From: Propionibacteriaceae bacterium
GTDB taxonomy: Bacteria; Actinomycetota; Actinomycetes; Propionibacteriales; Propionibacteriaceae
Reading direction: 5' to 3'
Assembly (NCBI GenBank): GCA_020438595.1
Contig: JAGQUI010000159.1
Location: 1-6,420, forward strand
DNA: 6,420 nucleotides
Shown: one piece after another, positions 1 through 5,244 of the stretch
How positions within the stretch are numbered: position 1 is the first letter of the stretch
Layout of the letters: each line of letters begins with the position of its first letter
The notes under the pieces: generated by a model
What the model was told of the DNA's origin: nothing
The model's input: only the letters and a program-made list of their open reading frames with translations
The model's database searches: none
Position numbers and translations under genes: made by a program

Positions 1-84
1 TCCGCCTACCTGCGCCGCCACGGTGTCACCGACGCCGACCTCGACCTGCTGCGCGAGAAGCTGGTGCAGCCGGACGGTCGCTGA
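1..84 (+). CDS. C-terminal end of an upstream gene, possibly a tyrosine-protein phosphatase (partial)
   Basis: An open frame enters from the left edge and ends at a TGA at 82-84, giving 27 residues that read SAYLRRHGVTDADLDLLREK and then LVQPDGR. The pattern Y-L-x2-H-G-x-T-D-x-D-L-x2-L-R-x2-L resembles the closing helix of the actinobacterial tyrosine/serine protein phosphatase family (Y_phosphatase3 type), where the protein often ends soon after a G-(F/V)-T-D-A-D-L-x2-L-R segment. That family match is recalled from pattern, not tested, and the catalytic Cys-x5-Arg loop would lie outside the window. Being the end of a real gene is supported by the well-placed ribosome binding site and GTG start of the next gene 49 bases downstream on the same strand, which suggests the two may be co-transcribed. 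Confidence 0.55.
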   Translation, partial: SAYLRRHGVTDADLDLLREKLVQPDGR

Positions 85-121
85 GGAGCGGCCGGCTGAG
101 GCTCACCGCAGGACGGGCCCT

Positions 122-127
122 GAGGAG
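122..127 (+). promoter_or_regulatory. Ribosome binding site of the four-helix membrane protein gene
   Basis: GAGGAG lies 6 bases before the GTG at 134 and decides the start. The reading frame is open further upstream to a GTG at 23, but that start would overlap the preceding gene by 62 bases and add an N-terminal stretch rich in Cys, Arg and Glu that looks like non-coding translation. A near-copy of this site (CTGAGGAGCG followed by a similar CCGG) sits at 81-95 but has no in-frame start codon after it. Confidence 0.75.
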
Positions 128-133
128 CGTCCG

Positions 134-757
134 GTGAGGAACGAGCCGGACGCGTCACGAAGGGCTGCCGCGGCACCCGACCAGCCCGCCGGCTTGATCG
201 CGACGCTCGAGGCGCCGCCCGTTCCGGTCGTCGGCGTCCCCGACGATCCGCGCACCGGCGAACCGCGTGTTCCCCTGGTCGTGCTGGTCGCCTCCGTGCT
301 CAGCTACCTCGCCGTCGCAGGAGTGACCGTCGGCCTGCTCCTGGTCTACTGGGACGCCGTCCCGAAGGAGAACTTCGCCAACGCGTCCTGGCTGATGGGC
401 CAGTTCGTCACCGAGCCCGGCTCGATCGGCCGCGTGCTGCTCGCCGTCGCCGTCACCGTGATCACCCTGCTGATCGCCGTCCCGCTGGCCATCACCGGCT
501 ACTACGCGTGGGCCGGCTACCGCTGGTCGCGGATCAGCGGCCTGGTCGGCGCCGTGCTGAGTTTCGGCGCCCTCACCCTGAACGTGTACGCCTGGTCGAC
601 GATCCCGCTCGCCGCGCTCGCCGCAGGCCTGCTCTGGCTGCCGCCGGCGTCCCGCTACTTCCTCGCTTGGCGCGCCCGCCGCCACCCGCAGGAGGTCTTC
701 GCCCCGCCGACCGTCGACGTCTTCTACGGCCCGCTGCCGAAGTACCGCACCGACTGA
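134..757 (+). CDS. Four-helix integral membrane protein of unknown function, 207 aa
   Basis: I do not recognise a named family. Starting at GTG 134, the protein has a polar, Ala/Pro-rich N-terminus of about 45 residues without a signal peptide. Four hydrophobic stretches follow at roughly residues 47-73, 98-126, 134-153 and 156-177. A short basic segment (RARRHP, 180-185) comes next, then a hydrophilic tail ending in FYGPLPKYRTD. The loop between helices 1 and 2 (about 74-97) carries a WDAVPKENFAN segment. The paired-helix layout and the positive charges after helix 4 suggest a small inner-membrane protein with both ends in the cytoplasm. No catalytic or metal-binding motif is visible. It follows the preceding gene by 49 bases and runs towards the trehalose genes on the other strand, ending just before a long hairpin, so there is no operon link to trehalose synthesis. 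Codon use matches its neighbours. It is very likely real; its function is unknown. Confidence 0.85.
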   Translation: MRNEPDASRRAAAAPDQPAGLIATLEAPPVPVVGVPDDPRTGEPRVPLVVLVASVLSYLAVAGVTVGLLLVYWDAVPKENFANASWLMGQFVTEPGSIGRVLLAVAVTVITLLIAVPLAITGYYAWAGYRWSRISGLVGAVLSFGALTLNVYAWSTIPLAALAAGLLWLPPASRYFLAWRARRHPQEVFAPPTVDVFYGPLPKYRTD

Positions 758-762
758 CTCAC

Positions 763-812
763 CGCAAAGTGGACAGTATTGGCCGTAGTCGGCCGATATT
801 GTCCACTTTGCG
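763..812. terminator. Long inverted repeat between convergent genes, likely bidirectional terminator
   Basis: The 22-base arms 763-784 (beginning CGCAAAGTGGACAGTATTGG) and 791-812 (ending ATATTGTCCACTTTGCG) pair along their whole length, with two G-U type wobbles and no true mismatch. G785-C790 adds another pair, leaving a four-base loop TAGT. The hairpin starts 6 bases after the stop of the plus-strand gene and ends 16 bases before the stop of treYZ on the minus strand. It is much richer in A/T than the flanking genes. No run of T follows on either side; this is common for terminators in GC-rich actinobacteria, and the AAAG/CTTT at the foot of the stem partly replaces it. A member of a dispersed palindromic repeat family, or a protein binding site, is a possible alternative. 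Confidence 0.7.
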
Positions 813-828
813 TGTGATCGGGGCGGCC

Positions 829-3800
829 TCAGGGCTCCAGGGGCAGCAGCAGGGCCCCGGCGTGGGGCGGCAGCACGACCGACGAGCCGACCAGGCGCGC
901 ACCGGACGGGGACGCCCAGCGCAACTGGTGGCGTCCGCCGAGCTCGACGGTGGCCTCGGCGTCGCCGAAGTTGACCGCGACCGCGAGCCCCGCGCGCCGC
1001 ATCAGGAACCAGCGCGCGTCCTCGTCCACCTCGCAGCTGGTGCGGGTCAGCACCGGGTTGCTCAGCTCGGCGTACTGCCGCCGCAGCGCGACCAGGGTGC
1101 GGTAGGCGTCCAGCACCACCTCGTGGCGGCCGGTGCCCACCTCCGTCCAGTCCAGCTTCGCCGAGACGAACGTGGCCGGGTCCTGCGGGTCGGGCACCGC
1201 GCCGGTGTCCCAGTCCATCCGGGAGAACTCGGCGAGCCGGCCCTCGGTGACCGACCGCGCCAGGTCCTCCTCCGGGTGCCCGGCGAAGAACGGGAACGGC
1301 GTGCTCGCCGCCCACTCCTCACCCATGAACAGCATCGGCGTGAACGGTGCGGTGAGCGTGACCAGGGCGGCACAGGCCAGCTGGTCGTCGTCCAGCTGCC
1401 CGGCCGGGCGGTCGCCCCGCGCACGATTGCCGACCTGGTCGTGGTTCGAGCTGCACACGACCAGGCGCCAGCCCGGCGTGTTCTCCCGGTCGAGCGGGGC
1501 GCCGTGGTCGCGGCCGCGGAAGCTCGACCAGGTGCCGTCGTGGAAGAAGCCGCCCTCGCACACCTTCGCCAGCGCCGACAGGGGCGCGAAGTCGGCGTAG
1601 TAGCCGTCGGTCTCCCCGGTCAGCGCCACGTGCAGCGCGTGGTGGAAGTCGTCGCTCCACTGGGCGTCGACGCCGTACCCGCCGGCCTCCCGCGGACGGA
1701 CCAGCCGCGGGTCGTTCTGGTCGGACTCCGCGATCAGCGTGAGCGGACGCCGCAGGTGCGCGGACAGGTCGGACGCGACCAGGCCCAGCTCCTCCAGCAG
1801 GTGCACCTCGGAGGTGTCCACCAGCGCGTGCACCGCGTCCAGCCGGAGCGCGTCCACGTGCATGTCGACGAACCAGAACCGCAGGTTCTCCGCGATCAGC
1901 CGGCGCACCCCTTCGCTGTGCTCGCCGTCCAGGTTGATCCGGGTGCCCCAGCCGCTCTGCCCGTCCTCGGACTCCGCACTGTGCAGGTACGGCCCGAACG
2001 CCGGCAGGTAGTTGCCGCTCGGCCCCAGGTGGTTGTAGACCACGTCCTGCGCGACCGCCAGGCCGAGCCCGTGGCAGGCGTCCACGAAGCGGCGGTAGGC
2101 GTCCGGTCCGCCGTACGGCTCGTGGACGGCGAACCACGCCACCCCGTCGTAGCCCCAGCCGCGGTCGCCGTTGAAGGCGCTCACCGGCATCAACTCGACG
2201 ACGTCGACACCGAGTTCGACCAGGTGCGGGAGCTGTGCGATCGCGGCGTCCAGCGTGCCCTCCGGGGTGAACGTGCCCACGTGCAACTCATAGATGAGGG
2301 CGCCGGCGAGCTGGCGGCCCGTCCAGGCCTGGTCGTGCCAGGTGAAGCCGTTCGGGTCGAACGTGCGGGACAGCCCGTGCACGCCGTAGGGCTGCCAGCG
2401 GCTGCGCGGGTCGGGCAGCGGCGTCGGGTTGTCGTCGACGAGGTAGCCGTAGTCGGCCCGGCCCAGCGGCTCGGGCTCGGTCGGCGTCCACCAGCCGTCG
2501 GACGCGCGGGTCATCGGCACCACCCGGTCGGCCACCTGCAACCGGACGCGCTCCGGCAGCGGCGCCCACACGTCGAAGCGGCCGCGCTCCCCCGCCCGGC
2601 GCTCCTCGCGCACCAGCAGCGCCACCGGGTACTCGGCGAAGACGTCGCCGAGCAGCACGCCGCCGTGCTCGTCGGGGGCCACCCGCCGCCCCGAGACCTG
2701 GTCGCGCCAGCGCCCCTCCGGCAGCGGGATCCAGGTGCCGCGCCAGCCGCCCGCCGCGGCCAGGCCCACCGGCAGCCGCGTGGCCAGGGCGATCGCCCCG
2801 CCGCGGTCGAAGCCGACCAGGTGGGCCGCCGCCGGCCCCTGCGCCTCGATCGGGACGTAGGTGGTGAACAACTCCGGTCGGTCGCGGTGCAGGGTGAGGG
2901 CCTGGTGGCAGAGCAGCAGCTTCGCCGCGCCGTCGTCCTCGAGGGCGTCCGAGAGCGGCGGACGCGCGCCCGTGCGGATCTCGGCGAGCAGGTCGGAGCG
3001 CGCCTCGAAGTCGACCGGGAGCCGGTTGTCCGGGTCGACCAGGTTCAGTTCCCACAGCTCGCTGCCCTGGTACAGGTCGGGCACGCCGGGGATGGTCAGG
3101 TCGAGCAGCTTGGCGGCGAGCGCGTTGCTGCGTCCCGGGGCGACCACCGCGTCGAGCACCCGCTGCAGCACGTCGGCCACCCGCGGATTGTCGAAGGCGG
3201 CGTCCACGCACGCCTGGATCGCGCCCTCGTAGCCGACGTCAGGGACGATCCAGTTCGTGCGCTCGCCCGCCTCGCGCATCGCCTTCTCGGCGTAGGCGTG
3301 CAGGCGTTCCCTGCTGGCGGGCCACACACCGACGATCGCCTGCCAGAGCAGGTTGCCGAAGCCGGTGTCCGGCACTTCGACGAGTTCGAACAGCTCGGCC
3401 AGCGCCTGCGCCCACAGCTCGGGCACCTCGGCGAGCACGCTGATCCGGGCGCGGACACCCTCACCGCGCTTGGTGTCGTGGGTGGTGCCGGCGACCATCG
3501 CGACCGGCCACGCCAGCTGGCGGGCGAGCATCAGCTCGTGGAACTCGTCCACCCCGACCGAGAACAGGCTGGGGTCGCCGCCCACCTCGTTCAGCGAGGT
3601 GAGCCGGGACCAGCGGTAGAACGCGCCGTCCTCGACGCCCTTGGCCATCACCATGCCGGAGGTCTGCTGGAACCGCTGGGCCGGCCCGGACGCCCCGTCC
3701 GCGAGCACCGGGTAGAGCACGTCCAGCTCGCCGCCGAGGTCGGGGCGGTGCTCCCAGGCGAAGCCGAAGGCGCGGTCGAGGTGCTCGCGCCCCTCGGGCA

Positions 3801-4980
3801 GGTAGGAGCGGTACACCTCGAAGTCGGCGAGCAGCTCCGCGACGGCCTGGGCGAGCTTCTCCTCGTCCGGCTCGTCGGCGGCGTCCATGCCCGCGATCAC
3901 CTCGCGGGCGATCCGGCGCACCTCGGAGTTGAGCATGCCGTGGGCCACGGCCAGCTTGCCGTCGTGGATCAGCCGCTCCCAGTGGACCTCGCCGCCCCGC
4001 AGCCGGTTCTCCAGTTCGGTGAGCGGCGCCTCCCCCGCCGGGTCGACGAGGACGCGGTCGATCAGCGCCATCGCGTCATACCCTGTAGTACCGGCGGTGG
4101 CCCACGTGGACGGCAGCTCCTCGAGCACGGCCTGGCCGGAATCGCCCTCCCGGATGGCCAGGATCTTCTCCACGAGCACGTACGCGCCGCCGGTCAGCGC
4201 CGCCAGGTCGTCGAGGTACTTGCCGGGATCGCGCAGTCCGTCCGGGTGGTCGACCCGCAGGCCGTCCACCAGCCCCTCGTCGAACCAGCGCCTGATCTCC
4301 GCGTGCGACTTCGCGAACCACTCCGGGTCCTCGACCCGGATCGCGACCAGGGTGTTCACCGCGAAGAAGCGGCGGTAGTTCAGCGTCCGGTCGGCCTCAC
4401 GCCAGCCGACCAGTTCGTAGTGCTGGCGGGCGTGCACGGCGTTGGGGTCCTCGTCGCTGCCGCGGGCGGTGTCGGGCGCGAGCGGGAAGCGCTGGTCGTG
4501 GTAGTGCAGTTCGCCGCCGAGCACCTGAAGGTGGTCGATGCGGCCCTCCGGCAGCAGGTCGTCGTCGCCCACCACGGGAATGCGCAGCCGCCCGCCGCCG
4601 GCCGCCCAGTCGATGTCGAACGCCGACGCGTACGGCGACTCCGGGCCGTGGGTGAGCACGTGCCACCACCACTCGTTCTCCCACGGCCGCGCGACGCCGA
4701 CGTGGTTGGGCACGATGTCGACCAGCACCCCCATGCCGAGCCGGCGGGCCTCGGTGGCCAGCGCGGCCAGACCGGACGCGCGGCCGCGGGACGGATCGAT
4801 GGCCCGGTGGTCGGAGACGTCGTAGCCGTGCTCGCTGCCCGACTCCGACGCCAGCAGCGGCGACAGGTAGACCCAGTCGACGCCCAGTTCGTGAAGGTAC
4901 GACAGCGTTCGGGCCGCCGCGACCAGGTCGAAATCCTCGGTGATCTGCAGGCGGTACGTGCTGGCGGGGGTACGCATCAC
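829..4980 (-). CDS. treYZ: Fused maltooligosyltrehalose synthase - maltooligosyltrehalose trehalohydrolase (TreY-TreZ), 1383 aa
   Basis: This is one uninterrupted frame carrying two GH13-family enzymes. The N-terminal half (about 2-790) is TreY, EC 5.4.99.15, which converts the reducing-end alpha-1,4 bond of maltooligosaccharides to alpha,alpha-1,1. Visible markers are STYRLQ (7-12), DIVPNHVG (88-95), GLRVDHPDGL with nucleophile D244, VEKIL with acid/base E271, THDTKR with D502, and PGVPDLYQGSELWELNLVDP (631-650). The C-terminal half (about 800-1383) is TreZ, EC 3.2.1.141, which releases trehalose. Its markers are FDVWAP (802-807), IYELHVGTFTPEG (896-908), YNHLGPSGNY (982-991), ALRLDAVH with nucleophile D1048, LIAES with E1085, and SSNHDQVGN with D1181. 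Both halves have family-typical length, so neither is truncated. There is no signal peptide; a cytoplasmic enzyme is expected. GTG 4980 is taken as start because of the spacing to AGGG and TAGGGT; ATG 4977, the next codon, is equally possible. The gene lies 264 bases downstream of glgX on the same strand. The natural fusion is the unusual feature; the activities are inferred from motifs. Confidence 0.96.
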   Translation of the reverse strand: MMRTPASTYRLQITEDFDLVAAARTLSYLHELGVDWVYLSPLLASESGSEHGYDVSDHRAIDPSRGRASGLAALATEARRLGMGVLVDIVPNHVGVARPWENEWWWHVLTHGPESPYASAFDIDWAAGGGRLRIPVVGDDDLLPEGRIDHLQVLGGELHYHDQRFPLAPDTARGSDEDPNAVHARQHYELVGWREADRTLNYRRFFAVNTLVAIRVEDPEWFAKSHAEIRRWFDEGLVDGLRVDHPDGLRDPGKYLDDLAALTGGAYVLVEKILAIREGDSGQAVLEELPSTWATAGTTGYDAMALIDRVLVDPAGEAPLTELENRLRGGEVHWERLIHDGKLAVAHGMLNSEVRRIAREVIAGMDAADEPDEEKLAQAVAELLADFEVYRSYLPEGREHLDRAFGFAWEHRPDLGGELDVLYPVLADGASGPAQRFQQTSGMVMAKGVEDGAFYRWSRLTSLNEVGGDPSLFSVGVDEFHELMLARQLAWPVAMVAGTTHDTKRGEGVRARISVLAEVPELWAQALAELFELVEVPDTGFGNLLWQAIVGVWPASRERLHAYAEKAMREAGERTNWIVPDVGYEGAIQACVDAAFDNPRVADVLQRVLDAVVAPGRSNALAAKLLDLTIPGVPDLYQGSELWELNLVDPDNRLPVDFEARSDLLAEIRTGARPPLSDALEDDGAAKLLLCHQALTLHRDRPELFTTYVPIEAQGPAAAHLVGFDRGGAIALATRLPVGLAAAGGWRGTWIPLPEGRWRDQVSGRRVAPDEHGGVLLGDVFAEYPVALLVREERRAGERGRFDVWAPLPERVRLQVADRVVPMTRASDGWWTPTEPEPLGRADYGYLVDDNPTPLPDPRSRWQPYGVHGLSRTFDPNGFTWHDQAWTGRQLAGALIYELHVGTFTPEGTLDAAIAQLPHLVELGVDVVELMPVSAFNGDRGWGYDGVAWFAVHEPYGGPDAYRRFVDACHGLGLAVAQDVVYNHLGPSGNYLPAFGPYLHSAESEDGQSGWGTRINLDGEHSEGVRRLIAENLRFWFVDMHVDALRLDAVHALVDTSEVHLLEELGLVASDLSAHLRRPLTLIAESDQNDPRLVRPREAGGYGVDAQWSDDFHHALHVALTGETDGYYADFAPLSALAKVCEGGFFHDGTWSSFRGRDHGAPLDRENTPGWRLVVCSSNHDQVGNRARGDRPAGQLDDDQLACAALVTLTAPFTPMLFMGEEWAASTPFPFFAGHPEEDLARSVTEGRLAEFSRMDWDTGAVPDPQDPATFVSAKLDWTEVGTGRHEVVLDAYRTLVALRRQYAELSNPVLTRTSCEVDEDARWFLMRRAGLAVAVNFGDAEATVELGGRHQLRWASPSGARLVGSSVVLPPHAGALLLPLEP
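2581..2610 (-). other. TreY/TreZ fusion junction
   Basis: Residues 791-800 read REERRAGERG. They lie directly between the TreY C-terminal strand (YPVALLV, 784-790) and the first TreZ strand (RFDVWAP, 801-807). In separate enzymes the first would come within a few residues of the TreY stop, and the second would follow the TreZ start codon. There is thus almost no linker: about ten charged residues, without Pro/Ala-rich or Gly/Ser-rich spacing. The coding strand here contains GGGGGAGCG, which looks like a ribosome binding site now being translated; that is an inference. No stop codon or ATG is present at the junction. The nearest in-frame GTG is codon 804, 15 bases after the G-rich stretch and already inside the TreZ core strand. 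Confidence 0.85.
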
Positions 4981-4986
4981 TGTTCG

Positions 4987-4992
4987 ACCCTA
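4987..4992 (-). promoter_or_regulatory. Candidate -10 box (TAGGGT) or G-rich ribosome binding site of treYZ
   Basis: On the minus strand TAGGGT fits the actinobacterial -10 pattern TAnnnT and ends 6 bases before the GTG at 4980. That spacing would start the transcript at or next to the start codon, giving a leaderless mRNA. No convincing -35 hexamer is seen at the usual distance. The same bases also contain AGGG, 7 bases before the GTG, which could be a weak ribosome binding site on a longer transcript coming from glgX. The two readings exclude each other in part, and the sequence does not settle which is right. Confidence 0.4.
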
Positions 4993-5063
4993 CCCAAGTC
5001 GTCGCCGGGCCCGTCCGCGTCCCGGGATGGGGTGACGCGATCCGGCCACCCGCCGCCCGGATC

Positions 5064-5078
5064 GTGACAGCTGGTCAC
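5064..5078. promoter_or_regulatory. Short palindrome GTGAC-N5-GTCAC upstream of treYZ
   Basis: GTGACAGCTGGTCAC is an inverted repeat with perfect five-base arms around AGCTG. It lies 84 bases upstream of the treYZ start codon and has the size of a small operator. Its left arm is also part of the repeat copy at 5051-5069, so it competes with the stem formed by 5033-5045 and 5057-5069. Binding by a regulator is inference only; a five-base arm pair can arise by chance. Confidence 0.3.
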
Positions 5079-5134
5079 CGTGTGACTCGTTGAGCGGCCG
5101 GATCACGACAGGCCTCGCTTCCGGTCCGCGCGCT

Positions 5135-5155
5135 CCGGTCCCGTCCGGGGACCGG
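5135..5155 (-). terminator. GC-only hairpin downstream of glgX, possible terminator
   Basis: CCGGTCCC (5135-5142) and GGGACCGG (5148-5155) form a perfect 8-base stem around a five-base loop, GTCCG. On the minus strand the hairpin lies about 90 bases after the glgX stop and about 155 bases before treYZ. No T run follows, so termination would be of the actinobacterial hairpin-only kind and may be partial. It could separate glgX from treYZ, or simply be chance structure in GC-rich DNA. Confidence 0.35.
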
Positions 5156-5244
5156 GTCGCGATCTGGCCGCTCGCCGCGTCCCACCCGTCACGGACGCCA
5201 CGCGTCAGGGCTCGAGCGGCCGGATCACGACACGCTTACCCACG

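Larger units (their letters stand above)
5033..5232. repeat. Cluster of five degenerate 19-base repeats in the glgX-treYZ gap
   Basis: The element GAGCGGCCGGATCACGACA occurs exactly at 5092-5110 and at 5214-5232 on the plus strand. An inverted copy with 16 of 19 matches lies at 5155-5173. Weaker copies sit at 5051-5069 (direct) and 5033-5051 (inverted). All share a core near CCGGATCnnG. Orientation from left to right is -, +, +, -, +, so neighbouring copies can pair: 5033-5045 with 5057-5069 forms a 13-base stem with one mismatch and one wobble, and 5155-5173 can pair with either exact copy. The cluster fills most of the 264-base gap, which holds no credible gene. It may be an array of regulator binding sites, or a decaying palindromic repeat inserted between the genes. 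No known regulator site was recognised. Confidence 0.6.

Noticed and set aside
23..133. Upstream GTG at 23 as the start of the membrane protein gene
   Set aside because: It would overlap the preceding gene by 62 bases, lacks a clear ribosome binding site, and adds residues of non-protein-like composition. GTG 134 has GAGGAG at the right distance.
155..1315. 386-residue minus-strand frame spanning the convergent junction
   Set aside because: It overlaps both the membrane protein gene and the 3' end of treYZ in other frames, passes through the hairpin, and has Arg/Gly/Ala-rich composition typical of out-of-frame translation.
2560..2600. Internal start giving free TreZ at in-frame GTG codon 804
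   Set aside because: The G-rich stretch is 15 bases away, too far for a ribosome binding site, and the product would lack the start of the first TreZ core strand.
2288..3211. Separate gene or frameshift near the TreY/TreZ boundary
   Set aside because: The treYZ frame runs without interruption across the boundary and both halves keep family motifs up to the joint, so no frameshift or second gene is needed.
508..5067. 1519-residue plus-strand protein
   Set aside because: It is the codon-aligned antisense of treYZ, crosses the terminator-like hairpin and has no recognisable domain. The two trehalose enzymes on the other strand explain the DNA fully.
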